Assembly (NCBI RefSeq): GCF_028372415.1
Contig: NC_092879.1
Coordinates: forward strand, 70,352,412 to 70,416,411
Direction of reading: 5' to 3'
Length of the DNA stretch: 64,000 nt
Origin: Notamacropus eugenii
Taxonomy: Eukaryota; Chordata; Mammalia; Diprotodontia; Macropodidae
Made by a program: the position numbers and the translations under genes. The notes under the pieces were generated by a model, which saw nothing but the letters and a program-made list of their open reading frames with translations, had not been told where the DNA came from and did no database searches. Numbering within the stretch: the first letter of the stretch is position 1; each line of letters opens with the position of its first letter. Below, piece by piece: positions 21,764-32,445 of the stretch.

Positions 21764-21933
21764 GGCTGGAGAGCAAGTGGCGAGGGGCAGATGGAGGAGG
21801 GGGGGGGCCCGAGAGGACCAGGAGGCGCGCTAGGACACGGGAGAGAGGAGAGAGCCGACTCCCAGAGAGGAGGGGGAGGCGCAGGCGGCCGGAGCAGACG
21901 AGATTCCCGAAGAGCAGAGCCAGCCCTCTGCGC

Positions 21934-21960
21934 GCCCACGCGCACGCGCACGCACAGGGC
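21934..21960. promoter_or_regulatory. NRF1-like alternating GCGCACGCGCAC tract
   Basis: Repeated GCGCAC units upstream of the ATG on the minus strand fit NRF1-type promoter motifs. They may equally be a short purine-pyrimidine simple repeat. Confidence 0.35.
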
Positions 21961-21999
21961 AGACGCACACGCAGCGCGCGGCCGGAGCGCGGCAGGCGC

Positions 22000-22090
22000 G
22001 GGGCGGGCCTAGAGAGTGGGTGGCTGGCGCGAGGCGGAGCGGGACAGGAGAGGGGAGGGGTGAGGACGGCACTGATTGGAGATGGGCGGG
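22000..22090 (-). promoter_or_regulatory. GC boxes and CCAAT box of the minus-strand promoter
   Basis: GGGGCGGGC near 22000-22008 and GGGCGGG at 22084-22090 are Sp1-type boxes. ATTGG at 22075-22079 is CCAAT on the minus strand, about 310 bp upstream of the ATG. No TATA box was seen, fitting a CpG-island promoter. Confidence 0.5.
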
Positions 22091-22185
22091 GATGAGAGAA
22101 ATACTGCAAAGAGAAGGCTCCTCAGAGGCTGGGCAGGAGCCGCAACGGGTGGGCTGGAGCTGGGGCCGGGGCCGGGCCGGCCGTG

Positions 22186-22295
22186 ATTGGAGGAGAAGGC
22201 AGTGGCCAGGGCCTGATTCAGCAGTGTGACTTTACTGCGGCAGAGAGCCCGCGGGTGGGGCTGGGGGCAGGGAGAAGGGAGGGAAGGGGCGGGGC
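22186..22295 (-). promoter_or_regulatory. Second CCAAT box and GC box
   Basis: ATTGG at 22186-22190 (CCAAT on minus) lies 111 bp from the first one. GGGGCGGGGC at 22286-22295 is a further Sp1-type box. The paired same-strand CCAAT boxes support transcription toward lower coordinates. Confidence 0.45.
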
Positions 22296-22439
22296 AGCCT
22301 TTGTCTGTTTCACCCTGGGGCGCCTTCCAACCACGCCCCAGCCCCCTGGGAGCCCAGAGTGGGGTGGAGGAGGGGAAGAGAGCAGACCAGTAACAGGGTA
22401 CCCTGAAGGCAGCCCAAGAAGTGTTTGCCAGCGCCCCAA

Positions 22440-22635
22440 TTCTGGTGTCACCCTCTGCCTCCCCAAGCGACAGCCCATTAAGCTTGGGGACAGCTTTCAT
22501 TGCTAGAAAGTTTTCCCTGCAATTAAACATAAATCTGCCTCTCTGCAACTTTCACTCTGGCAGACTCCTAGTTGTCATCTGTTCCAGCCCCTTTGTTTTA
22601 CAGATGAGAAAGCGGAGGGCCAGAGAGGCTTCTTC
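22440..22635. repeat. CR1/L3-like fragment with SINE-like end
   Basis: 'ggggacagctttcattgcta', 'gaaagttttccctgcaatta' and '...ttttacagatgagaaagcg' resemble the L3/CR1 3' segment and its SINE-like continuation. Confidence 0.5.
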
Positions 22636-22639
22636 CCAT

Positions 22640-24050
22640 CTACCTACAAATATTCCCAAATCTCTCCAATCCAAACCTCTGGACCCTTCTAGCCCATCCC
22701 ACCACCATCTCATCTCTATCTTCCCCTTACTGCTATGCTTCTCCAAAAGGCCATCTATGCCCAATATCTTCCTCACAAGCTACTCTCGCTGCCACCCCTT
22801 GGCGACCCCATCACCTTCCTGAAACTGCTCCTTCAAACGACCACTTAACCCAACCTGATGGCCCTTTTTTCATACCTTATCCCCCTTGATCCCTCTTTTG
22901 ACACTTTCAACCACAGTCTCCTGCTAAGTAGGCCCTTCCTTCCTCATTTTCAATGACAGCCAAGTTCTTCTAGACTTATGTGCACCTCTCTCATTGCTCA
23001 TTCTTTCTCAGTTGACTGGTTCTCTCATCTTACTAATCAACTATACATGTCAATCAATGCTCCATTAGGCTCAGGCCTTGTCTCTCCCTTCTTTTTGTTA
23101 AAATGTATGGATTCATTTTGGTTTTGATACAACTGAACCTTCTCAAGCTGGTAAACAAACACAAAGTACATTTCCTCTAAGTTAAAGCATCCTGTGTTTA
23201 CAAAAAGGAGGACTGTGTCCTTTAACTTTGACCTTATAGTACTAACATTGACTGGTGTAATAGACCAGGGTTTTGTTGCCTGGTCCCTTTGACTTTGTTT
23301 ATATGGTTGAGATCATAGTGGAGACTGTTCTTTTTGCTCAGTTCCTTCCCTCCCCATCAGTTCTTGTAAGTTTCCCCAGGTTTGGCTAAGTTCCTCATTC
23401 CTTAGGGCACAACAATATGCCCTTACATTCATATATCCCAATTTGTCCAGCCATTCCTCAGTCTTTAGACTTATATTTTGTTTCCTGCTTTCGTTATCAT
23501 AAACAGTTCTGCTATGAACATTTTTTTTGGACCTATGGGTCCCCTTCCTGCTGTCAAAAACCACCTTAGGATACAGTCCCAATAGTGGGATCTCTGGGTC
23601 AAAGGGTCTGAACAATTCAGTATCTTTTCTTGCATGAAATTGATTTTTAGAATGATTGCACCATTTCACAAACACACCAGCAGTAAATCAGCCTACCCAT
23701 CTTCCCACTGGTGACTTTTGTGACTTCTCATCTCTCTATACTCTGTCCCTTGTCAATTTCATTTATTCCCAATTGCTTAAATTACCACCTCTCTGCAGGT
23801 GACCCCCTAATTTATATCTCCAGTTCTTACTTCACTTCTGAATTTCAGACCACCCCCTCTCTAATTGCCTACGCATCTCAACCTCTCCTACTAGCCCTGA
23901 AACGTTTCAAAATAAGCTTGCTCATCCTTTTGATTTCATTGTTTCTGTACATAGCAACACCACTGATCCACCATACCAGGTTCATAACTTTGGTTTTCTC
24001 TTTGGCATTTCCCTCTCCCTCATAGTTTCAGTCCCTGTGGATCCCTTCTC
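22640..24050 (+). repeat. L2 LINE, coding end and 3' region, split by an L1
   Basis: Pyrimidine-rich sense L2 text from 'ttgacactttcaaccacagt' and 'cattaggctcaggccttgtc' to 'tttatatctccagttcttac' and 'ctttggcatttccctctccc'. The two halves join around the antisense L1 at about 23090-23690. Confidence 0.7.
23090..23690 (-). mobile_element. L1 3' end nested in L2
   Basis: Antisense order: a T-rich start (poly-A on the other strand), 'cattccttagggcacaacaa', 'tttgtccagccattcctcag', 'taggatacagtcccaatagt' and '...tgattgcaccatttcaca'. Confidence 0.75.
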
Positions 24051-24104
24051 TAAAAAAGATAAAATCACAAAGGAGATTGGGGTGGGAGGAGGGATGGGAA
24101 GATA

Positions 24105-24245
24105 GGAAGTACACTGGCCTGGAACGTTCAAGTTTTGCCTTTGTGACCAGCTAGTCACTTCCTCTCTCTGTGCCTCAGTTTTCTCATCTACAAAATGAGG
24201 ATTACACTACATGGTCTCTAAGTTCTCTTCTACCTTTGACAGCGT
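24105..24245 (+). repeat. MIR-like SINE
   Basis: 'gaccagctagtcacttcctc', 'tcagttttctcatctacaaa' and 'ctaagttctcttctaccttt' in sense order. Confidence 0.75.
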
Positions 24246-24459
24246 AGCATTCAACAGCAAGATGATGGAGCAAGAGGAAGAAAAAGATGGATTTTTTTTA
24301 AAGTTTTAGTTGATTGGAAACAAATATTTCTGTAGTCATATGTGCCAGACAACATAGCAACTATGTGCGTGTGCATGTATACACTAGAAGACAATATTTT
24401 TCTAAACTATAAGAAAAAATAGGTAAAAATATAGCTATAATTGGAGATTTAAATCCCCA
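24246..24459. other. Unassigned A/T-rich DNA
   Basis: No feature seen. Confidence 0.3.
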
Positions 24460-25165
24460 GGTATTGTATATTCTTAAGTCACATCTAATTATGTCATTAC
24501 CCTGCTCAAAAAACTTAGTATTCTTAGTTGCCTTCAAGGTAAAATACAAACTACTTTTCTATTTCACATTTCAAGCCCATTACAATCTGGCTCTGATCTA
24601 TCTTTCCAGAATAATTTTCTTTTCAGGTGAGACAGTTGGGAGTAAGTGACTTGCCCAGGGTCACATAATTAAGGTCAAATGTCTAAGGTTGGATTTGAAC
24701 TCAGATCCTCCAGACTCTAGGGCAGGTGCTCTATCCACAGCACCACCTACCTGTGTTTCACATTGTTCCCCTTTCTTGTTCTCCATTCCAGCCAAATTAG
24801 TTTTCATGCTGTTCTCCATATACTACATTCGTTTTCCCACCTTCACGTCTTTGTTCATGCTTGGAGTACCATCCCTTCTCACCTGTGCCTCTTGAAATCC
24901 CTAAATCCCTTCAAAGCTGAACTCAAATGCCTCCTTTCCAAATCATTCCCCACCCCCATCCCCATTTTTAGAGGCGTCTGCCAGCCCAAATGACTTTGTA
25001 TTTATTTTACGCATATTTTGTATTTAGTTATCTATATGCATATCATTCACCCCCTCCTAGTATGATATAAGTTCCTTGAGGGCAGGAATTATTTCATTTT
25101 TGACTTTGTAGACCCAGCAAAGGACCTGGCAGATAGCAGATACATAAAAAATGCTTGCTGCATAA
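24460..25165 (+). repeat. L2 3' end with nested SINE
   Basis: 'cattaccctgctcaaaaaac', 'cattacaatctggctctgat', 'gaactcaaatgcctcctttc', 'tccttgagggcaggaattat' and 'aaatgcttgctgcataa' run in L2 sense order around the SINE. Confidence 0.85.
24624..24757 (-). mobile_element. MAR1/WSINE-like SINE nested in L2
   Basis: Antisense '...agtgacttgcccagggtcac', 'ggatttgaactcagatcctc' and 'ctatccacagcaccaccta'. Confidence 0.85.
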
Positions 25166-25495
25166 AATGGAGTCAGGACTTTTCTCTTTTTCAAGGCCTC
25201 ATTATCATGAAAATGATTCCATTGGCTCAAAAATTTAAATTCAGAACACCTAGTCTCCCTCTGAAGGACTGCGTGTCACCCAGCTAGGGCAATTTTTTTT
25301 TTTTTTTTTTGCCTTGATGGTTTCCCAATGGGATAGGCTGCTCTCTCAAGCTCTTTCATAGGCTCGGCTGAGTTCCTGGGAAATCTGCATAGGAACTTGG
25401 CAAGGAATACGTCTGTCTCAGCTCAATTTCCTCTGCAGCCTTTTTCAAGCAGTGGCACCTGACCCCTGAAAGAACAGGGCCTAACATTTCTGGCT
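25166..25495. other. Unassigned DNA with a T homopolymer
   Basis: Contains about 19-20 T near 25292-25311; otherwise no recognised feature. Confidence 0.35.
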
Positions 25496-25592
25496 CCTGA
25501 ATCCAGGGCCTTGGTTCCTCATCTGCAAAACGAAGGGATTGGACTGGGTAGCCTCTGAGGTTCCTTCCAACCCCAAATCAATGATGCTGTAA
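25496..25592 (+). repeat. MIR-like SINE 3' part
   Basis: 'ttcctcatctgcaaaacgaa', 'ggactgggtagcctctgagg' and 'ttccttccaaccccaaatca'. Confidence 0.75.
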
Positions 25593-25895
25593 TCACTATA
25601 GGGAAACTGCCAGTGTGGGAACTCCCATCACAATGAGCAAACCTCTATTCTTTCCTTCGAGGTGGTGGGAGGAAAGGAGATGGAGAAGGAAGACCAGCAG
25701 TGAGGAAGGCAGCATGCACTGTCACAGAAGGTCATTGTCAATTTGGCTTAAATGTTTTTCTTTGACACAATAGCTTGGTGCGGGGGTAGGAAGAAATATA
25801 AGACTGTGGTATTGAAACAAAAGACACCAATAAAACTTAAAGAGAAAACCCACCAGTACCCTTCACCGTGCAAAGCAGCAATTTTTCTGTAACTT
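25593..25895. other. Unassigned intervening DNA
   Basis: No feature seen. Confidence 0.3.
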
Positions 25896-26040
25896 CTAGT
25901 CTCGAGAATTGGCTAGGTCATTGAGAGGTTAAGTGATGTGTCTGGAGTAACAAAGCCAATATGTTTTAGATCCAGAATTTGAACTCTGGTTTGTGTGAAT
26001 TCAAGGCCAGTACTGTATCCAGCAGGTGGTACTGCTGCTC
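25896..26040 (-). repeat. MIR-like SINE
   Basis: 'cattgagaggttaagtgatg', 'ccagaatttgaactctggtt' and 'agtactgtatccagcaggtg' in antisense order. Confidence 0.65.
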
Positions 26041-26282
26041 TAATGTGGGTCCTTCATATGGCCACCCCTTCCCTCCCCATCCCTTCCGTGACAGAAATCA
26101 GACAGGACAAAAATCATAAAGTTCATCCCCACAATTTTCTATCCTCAGAATATTTAATTCAAAACCTGACCCATCTCTCAGTTTTCCATACACTGAACAA
26201 TTTGCTAAATTCATTAGAAGCCCTTATTGTTATGGCTTGTAGAACCCAGGCCTGAAAGGGTTGGTTGGTCTCCTGAAAAAGA

Positions 26283-26522
26283 GAGAGGCAATATGGTCTA
26301 CAGTTGACAGAACACTGAAATAACAAATCAGCAGACCTGGGTTTGAATTCTGGCTTTACTACTTGTTGAACTTGGTTTTTGTCAATTACTAACTGTGTCT
26401 CAACTTCCTTGAGCTTCAGCTGCCTTCTCTGTGAAATGGAAGCAGTATTACTTGCAAGTGGTGTCAGCCTTAAGGCCTTTGTAAATCTTAAGGCACTACA
26501 GAAATCTGAGCTATTATTATAT
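26283..26522 (+). repeat. MIR, full length
   Basis: 'gaggcaatatggtctacagt', 'cagacctgggtttgaattct', 'ccttctctgtgaaatggaag' and 'cagaaatctgagctattatt' cover the whole consensus in sense order. Confidence 0.85.
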
Positions 26523-27195
26523 AAGTGTTTGCTGACTTGTCTTTTTTTTTTTCCTGTTTGAGGAGTCTATAAGAGGAATTAATAAAAACTAAAGGGCATA
26601 AAGCAGTAGTCAGGGAAATCCCCAGATAGAGATTGGCAAATTTCGGTAATCCTTGCCTGAGGAATGGGAGGTGGGGCCCAAGGCCTGCCAAAAGCAGACA
26701 TAATCCTCAGATCCTAAAGCCTAATTGGGTAGGTAAATTACTAGAGTATTTGAGGTTTACTGAGATCCTAAGGGCTTCAGGGGGAACCTTTCTCCCATAG
26801 TATCTTTAAGCTAAGTGACTCTAGTGGAGGTTAGGAAACCAAAATGCCAGGAGTTTAGGAAGTTGAAACTTTATTTTCCTATCCAAGCCACTTCACTGAA
26901 GCTTAGACCTTTTTCTTGGAGAGGCCTCTTTGCTTGCCCCAACTGATGCTAATCTTCTACATAACCCTGTGTGAGCACCCCTCCACCTCTTCTTTGGCCC
27001 TGAAGACAGAAGTGTGACTACACCATTCCTAGAGTGGAATGCTTCCCAAGGCCTAACAGCCCCTTGGAGTGATAGAAGGCCTCTACAAATTCCAAGTGGC
27101 ACATTCCACACTGGGTCTCATATCCTCTTCTCAGGCCAGTACCCTGTATCTTGCAGGTAGCCCTCTTACCTCAGCAAGTCAAGAATATCCTGTTA
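26523..27195. other. Unassigned intervening DNA
   Basis: No repeat or gene recognised in about 670 bp. Confidence 0.35.
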
Positions 27196-27245
27196 TCTGT
27201 GGTATATCTGTTATCTGTTCAATAACTGTTATCTGTTCAATATAT
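27196..27245 (+). repeat. Short degenerate tandem repeat (CTGTTATCTGTTCAATA-like)
   Basis: The word TGTTATCTG recurs three times and TCTGTTCAATA twice. Confidence 0.7.
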
Positions 27246-27274
27246 TCTTCTTCTCCATCCACCAAAGACTTAAA

Positions 27275-27350
27275 GGTTATAATCTCTTGGAGTCTTCATT
27301 TCCTCATCTGTGCAATAGAGATAATCATATTTGTACTCCCTATCTCAGAG
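27275..27350 (+). repeat. MIR fragment
   Basis: 'tcttcatttcctcatctgtg' then 'aatagagataatcatatttg' and 'ctccctatctcagag'. Confidence 0.55.
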
Positions 27351-27477
27351 TCCAGCTGGGAAGCAAACACTCCGAACCTTAAAGACCAAATATAATGTAC
27401 AATTTGAAATCCTAATAATTCCAATTCTATAGGGCAGAAATTATGAGTACCATGCAATAGAGAGGTTGATTCAAACT

Positions 27478-27660
27478 TTTGATAGAACACTTAGAACGTA
27501 CTCACTATGTGCTAGGAACAGTGTTAAGCATTGGTGATATAAATAAAAGCAAGACATTCATGGCCCTCAAGGAGATTACATGCTAATGGGGGAAGCCAAC
27601 ACATACGGGAGTGCTTTGGAGGATGGGGAAGTTTACATTTATAAATAAAGAACTGAATTT
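27478..27660 (-). repeat. L2 3' end
   Basis: 'gtactcactatgtgctagga', 'cagtgttaagcattggtgat' and 'ggccctcaaggagattacat' in antisense order. Confidence 0.8.
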
Positions 27661-27771
27661 ATTCTAATTTTTTTCCAAATAATAAGTCATAATGTACATA
27701 GATATTGCCTAGGGACTGGATCCCTACTTTCATTGGTATAGAGAATGTCTTTCATAAAGAAATTGTTTCTC

Positions 27772-27995
27772 ATACTATTTTCTTTTTTTGTTTGTTTTTT
27801 CTTTCTCATGGCTTTTCCCTTTTGTTCTGATTCTTTTCACAACATGACTATGTGGAAATATGTTTAATATGATCAGACGCAGAAAGATGATCTCAGATTG
27901 CATCTTGGGAAGAGGGAAGGAGAAAGGGGGGAAAATTTAGAACTCAAAAATCTTATAAAATGAATGTTGAAAACTAAAAATTAATTAATTTTTAA
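27772..27995 (+). mobile_element. L1 3' end nested in SINE, with target duplication
   Basis: 'ttctcatggcttttcccttt', 'caacatgactatgtggaaat' and 'gaactcaaaaatcttataaa'. AAATTGTTTCTC (27760-27771) and AAATTGCTTCTC (27996-28007) form an 11/12 target duplication. Confidence 0.8.
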
Positions 27996-28058
27996 AAATT
28001 GCTTCTCCCAAGACACATCATCATCTTTTCTAGAATTTATAGTCTCCATTGCCTAGAG

Positions 28059-28267
28059 CAGAGGTGTCAAACACTGAACTTGCAACGCTCCCAAGTACAG
28101 CCTCAACCAGATGAAAATGTAATTGGGAAATATTTATCAAAATAAATAAAAATACAATAGATTGTAGATAATGTTAGTATGTGCAGTTTCTAAGTCAATA
28201 TGCCGTGCACAAGGATCCTTAATACACAGTTTTGTGGCCTGGTTTCCATGTCAGCTTGACACCCTTG
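28059..28267. mobile_element. hAT-type MITE with perfect 8-bp target duplication
   Basis: Left CAGAGGTGTCAAACAC and right GTCAGCTTGACACCCTTG ends; middle 'ttctaagtcaatatgccgtg'. GCCTAGAG is present at 28051-28058 and 28268-28275. Confidence 0.9.
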
Positions 28268-28415
28268 GCCTAGAGCACTGAAAGGGTAAGTGATCTGCCC
28301 TAAGGTCATACAGCCAGTATATGACAGAGACTGGGTTTGAATTCAGGTCTTCTAACTCTTTATTCACCATGCCTGTGTTGCCTTTGACAGAAGACAAAGT
28401 AGGTAGTGTTCTCTG

Positions 28416-28590
28416 GCTAGCTAATTCTTTAATGGCAATTGGAAGAAAATTCACAACAGTAGGGATGTGTTAAAACTCAAGTGTGCCCATCAAAACTTTG
28501 CTCTCTGAACCAGCTTTGTACTCCTGTAACTACTATGATCATTGCCATAACACAACTTCAGAATGTATTAATAGATCTAGAAAAATCCAC

Positions 28591-28595
<5 letters not shown>
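28416..28595. other. Unassigned intervening DNA
   Basis: No feature seen. Confidence 0.3.

Positions 28596-28630
<35 letters not shown>
28596..28630 (+). repeat. (TA)n microsatellite
   Basis: About 17 uninterrupted AT/TA units. Confidence 0.95.
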
Positions 28631-28632
<2 letters not shown>

Positions 28633-28983
28633 ATGGTGGCGGACATGTTGAAACATAAAGATTTTAAAATTAAACATGTTAAAACTTGGATAAATTACTC
28701 TCTGGTGCATTTTACTGACTTTCTTTCTCTTAGAAAACTCAAATTCTTAATGTTTTGAATTCCCCATGGCCTTTGGGGGCACCCTATATAAATACAGGTT
28801 ATTATTTCTATGAGGAGAGTGGGAGAAAGAATGGAGAGGGTTGCTAAGGATATAATATCCAAATGGGAGACCCAGATTCCTATTCAAGCATGGAAGAGGA
28901 AGTGAGTTGAAACTTCAGAAGATGTGGGCAGTGTATTGGCAAAAGAACATGAGTACCAAGGAGCAGGATGAAATGTCCTGGAT
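28631..28983. other. Unassigned intervening DNA
   Basis: No feature seen. Confidence 0.3.
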
Positions 28984-29184
28984 CAGAAATGTCAAATACT
29001 TGGTGCTTGGGCAACATACAGCCCCCTTAATGCTCCTGAGTATGGCCCTAAGCAGATTAAAATGTAATTAGGAAATAATTAATTAAATGAATGATAATAC
29101 AATCAAACATACATAATGTTAATGTGTGGTTTTCTAAGTCAATATGAGGTTCCCTCCAGTTTCTATTTGAGTTTGATACCACTG
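28984..29184. mobile_element. hAT-type MITE
   Basis: Left CAGAAATGTCAAATACTTG, right GAGTTTGATACCACTG, middle 'tttctaagtcaatatgaggt'. Same family and orientation as 28059-28267, about 0.9 kb away. Target duplication decayed. Confidence 0.75.
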
Positions 29185-29349
29185 GGCTGGGTGATGAGTA
29201 AACTGGGTTAGAAAGGAACTGAAGAGGAATAAGAATGATCAAAATGGGGTGAGACTGCTATAGGAGGTAACATGAACATACTGCTTGCACCTAAAGCAAT
29301 AAAAGTAGATGACTAGGATTTGGGAGCAAGTACAAAAGAAAATAGATAG

Positions 29350-29600
29350 TTCTGGCTTGCTACTCTTCGTGCTTTGGAATCAGTTCTTGGTTCAAATCTT
29401 GCCTCTGTCACTTACTTAGATGCATGACTTTGGCTACTGGAAAATATACATACCCAAGTGACAGACCTGCCACATAGGTCATGACCCAGCAACCTCAGGA
29501 TTATTCACCTCTCAGGGCCTCAGATTCCTTATCTGAATGATAGAATATACTTCCCATCTCCCAGCAGAAAGGCAATGACAATAGGTGAAACTAAGAGGTC
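29350..29600 (+). repeat. MIR-like SINE interrupted by a 70-bp insert
   Basis: Sense body 'tctgtcacttacttagatgc' at the left and 'ggcctcagattccttatctg' at the right. 29436-29505 does not belong to MIR. Confidence 0.6.
29436..29505 (+). repeat. Unassigned 70-bp segment with a second copy at 30137
   Basis: 'gaaaatatacatacccaagt', 'gacagacctgcc' and '...cagcaacctcaggatta' closely match 30137-30212. The family is unknown to me. Confidence 0.6.
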
Positions 29601-29821
29601 CATATTTTCAGACACAATCAATGTGTGGATTTGTTTAGTTTGATTCTACTTATTGATTACAAGGGAAGACTTCTGTTGCAGTCTATGGGTAGAGGAGTCA
29701 TCAGTGAGTTATGAGAGCAATGCAGAAAGAAAGAGCGGGGAAAAAGAATATCAATGAAACATTTAAAAATACACAAAGAGAGCAGAAAGACAAGAAGGAC
29801 AGACAAGCAGAGCAACCTTTT

Positions 29822-29960
29822 TTCTATGAGGTTAAATGTCATATACTTTGTTTAAAAAGTCAACAATTGTACACAACAGACATTCACAATTTCATATATA
29901 GTCCTCTTTTCTGTTTTTTACTTTGTCGATGTTTAAGTTTATAACAATAATTTTTTAAGA
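29822..29960 (+). mobile_element. L1-like 3' end fragment
   Basis: 'tgtacacaacagacattcac', 'tatatagtcctcttttctgt' and a T/A-rich end resemble the small element at 56260-56457. Confidence 0.5.
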
Positions 29961-29969
29961 AAATGAAAA

Positions 29970-30485
29970 ACCAGGAGAAATAAGGTAAGAATTGGGTTGC
30001 AAAAAAAGAGAGAAATTAATGAAGAAAATGACCAAAATGGAAAACGTAATTTAAAAAAACCCTCAAAAATATTTATGGAAACAATAACAAATCTATTATG
30101 TGCAGTATGAAATGGAATTCCACAGAAAGATGTCCAACTACTAGAAAATACACATACCTAAATGACAGACCTGGAGGAGAGATCAAGACATAGCAACCTT
30201 AGGATTACAGACAATAATATTCCATTCCATTAATTCAAGAGAATTTGGGAAAACCAAAGGATCTGAACATAAATTCTGCAAATTTTCCAAGGTCATTTCC
30301 CAGAATTGGTGACATTTAATCCAAAACAATCTATAAAACCTCAACAAGAAAGAATCCAAGATTTAACAAGTCAAGACATAGTTAAACTCTAAGCCTATAA
30401 AGATAAGGAAAAATACAATGAACTTCCAGAAGAAATAAAGAAATCATTTGTCAAGGAAATACAATTAGGATCAGAACAGACTTTT
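29970..30485 (+). mobile_element. L1/HAL1 ORF1-like fossil
   Basis: A-rich sense text with ORF1-like words ('aaaatgaccaaaatggaaaa', 'gaaatcatttgtcaaggaaa'). No open frame remains. Holds the second copy of the 70-bp segment. Confidence 0.35.
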
Positions 30486-30489
30486 TAAG

Positions 30490-30680
30490 GACAAAAAAAA
30501 TCAATAAGCCTTTATCAAGTGCCTACTATGTCATAGGCATTACACTAAGTGTTAGTAATACAAAGACAAAAATGAAGTAGGCTCTGCCATCAAATAACTA
30601 ATATCCAACTGAGGGAATGGGTAGAAACACTTACTGGGGGAATCAGGAAAGGCCTCAGAAAGCAGGAGACTGTAGTCAAA
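30490..30680 (-). repeat. L2 3' end
   Basis: 'caataagcctttatcaagtg', 'cctactatgtcataggcatt' and 'atcaggaaaggcctcagaaa' in antisense order. Confidence 0.8.
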
Positions 30681-31475
30681 GCCCTTACAGCATAAGAGAA
30701 GGTGCCATACATGAGGCTTGGTCGACATAGCCTTCCAGAACCCAGGGTCACCTTCATGCCATATGACATACTGTAATAGGACTTTTTTGGTTTCAAGTGC
30801 AATGTCTCATTCTAAGCTAGAATAACATTATTTAATAATTATAGGTTGTTAAAAATTAATCCTCTTGGCTTTGTTTACAGTATGAAGACCCCTGTTAATA
30901 AGATCCCTTTGATGCCATGCAGCTAGCTGAAAATATCAGCTGGTGAGATCATAGAAATGCTAATCCTACATTTCTGATTGTTCCCCCCTAAGCCAGACAT
31001 TGTAAGTGATATGCAGTGCTCCAAGCTGCCAAAAAAGAAATAACCAAACATAAGTGCACTTTGCCTGAAGCTACAGGAAGTTTTTGGTTTAAGTCAGAAC
31101 TTGCTTGGCTCTGTGGGAAGAGACTTATGGTTTCCCATCTAGCAGGTGAAATCAAGCCTCTCCAGAGTCAAGGGGTCGCACTAATGATCTTGAATCTCCC
31201 TCCCAGTTCTAACAGTCTCTGCTTAGCAGTCTATGACAAAGGAAGAGTCTAATCAGTCTTGGTTGACCACCTGAGAATGGTAACTATATGGTAAATGGAG
31301 GCCAGTGGTACATTAATCAGAGATTTCTCTTTTGTTCAGGCCATACTGCAAAACCATGAGGACCTGAGAGATTCTTCTTTGCTCACTTAAGCAGAGAAAT
31401 TCATGCTTGAGTGGTCACAGAAGACCAACTTTGCTTCTCTTAACTTCAACATTCTTGAGGCCTGCCAGCAAGGCA
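30681..31475. other. Unassigned intervening DNA
   Basis: Almost 800 bp with no recognised repeat or gene. A 78-aa frame at 31016-31252 has no supporting feature. Confidence 0.35.
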
Positions 31476-31810
31476 TTTACCCCAAGAATGGAATGGACCT
31501 TGGAGATTGTCTGGTCCAATGGTGTCAAACTCAAATAGAAACAGGGGCTACTAAACCATACGTTAGGATCCCTGCAGGCCACATATTGACTTACATAACT
31601 ACAAACTTCATCATATTTCCCAATTATATTTTGATCTGGATCAGGCCCAATTGGGAGTATTGTGAGCTGTCCATATGCTCTATTTGACATCTCTAATCTA
31701 GTCCAACCCCCTCATTTAGCAGAGAGGGCAACTGATAGCTAAGGAATGGTAGAGACTTGCCCAAAGTCACACGGTTCCAGAATTGGAGCTCACTTTTCCT
31801 TTGTGACTTT
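31476..31810 (-). repeat. CORE/MIR-like SINE interrupted by a hAT
   Basis: Left piece 'ggaccttggagattgtctgg', right piece 'atctagtccaaccccctcat' then 'gagacttgcccaaagtcaca'. The break is exactly in the TCTAG word. Confidence 0.75.
31517..31695. mobile_element. hAT-type MITE in a SINE TCTAG site
   Basis: Left CAATGGTGTCAAACTCAAA, right CTATTTGACATCTCTA. Flanks GTCTGGTC (31509-31516) and ATCTAGTC (31696-31703) match 6/8 and lie inside the SINE. Confidence 0.8.
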
Positions 31811-31861
31811 GAACAAGTCACTAACCCTTTCTTTATTCATCTGTAAAATGAAGGGTCCAGT

Positions 31862-32445
31862 ATTCTGGAAAACAATTTGAAACTGGGCAAAAAAAGTCAC
31901 TAAATTGTTCATACTCTTTGACCTGGGGATTCTACTGCTGGGCATATACCCCAAAGGATGTCAAAGACAGAAAGAAAAAACAACATGTACCCAAATATTG
32001 ATAGTAACATTCTCCATGGAAGCAAAGAATTGGAAACAATAGGTGCTCATCGATTGCAGAATGGTTGAACAAGCTGTACTGTAATTGTTACTGGTCCATA
32101 AGAAACAAAGAATATGAGGAATTTAGAGAAGCACAAGAGGACTTACATCAACTGATACAGTGTAATAAGCAGATAATCACATAAACAAAAACAACCCAGC
32201 TTAACTCCAACTGATTGTAATAACCAACGAACAGATAGTGAAACAAGCTTCCCTCCTCCCTATGGAAAAGTAAGGTAGTGCTGTAAAATGTTTCCTGTGC
32301 TCACAGATGGAACTGGTTGATACATCTTAAATTTTGTTTCTTTGTTTCAAGGGAAGTTTCAAAGTATTGGAGCTATGGAGAGGTGTCTATCAGGGAATGA
32401 GTAAGGTACAAAAACAATAGACATCAATAAAATAAAATGAAGGCC
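31862..32445 (+). mobile_element. L1 3' end
   Basis: 'atactctttgacctggggat', 'tgctgggcatataccccaaa', 'gaagcaaagaattggaaaca' and 'ggaatttagagaagcacaag' in L1 post-ORF2 order. A short MIR piece (31790-31862) precedes it. Confidence 0.8.

Larger units (their letters stand above)
21300..22420. promoter_or_regulatory. CpG island spanning first exon and promoter
   Basis: G+C-rich with abundant CpG, unlike the rest of the window: densest at about 21880-22010 and 22130-22200, with GCGCACGCGCACGC-type words near 21935. Typical of the unmethylated promoter of a broadly expressed gene. It surrounds the signal-peptide exon. Bidirectional firing is possible, but no plus-strand exon was recognised. Confidence 0.85.
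27700..28395 (-). repeat. Old SINE carrying two nested insertions
   Basis: Pieces in antisense order: 'ctactttcattggtatagag' (left), 'tagtctccattgcctagag' (middle) and 'ggtaagtgatctgccctaag' to '...caccatgcctgtgttgcc' (right). Gaps are filled by the L1 at 27772-27995 and the hAT at 28059-28267. Confidence 0.65.

Noticed and set aside
22009-22548. 179-aa minus frame and other frames in the CpG island
   Set aside because: G+C-rich sequence leaves long chance frames on both strands. No domain, and it lies upstream of the better-supported exon in promoter-like sequence.
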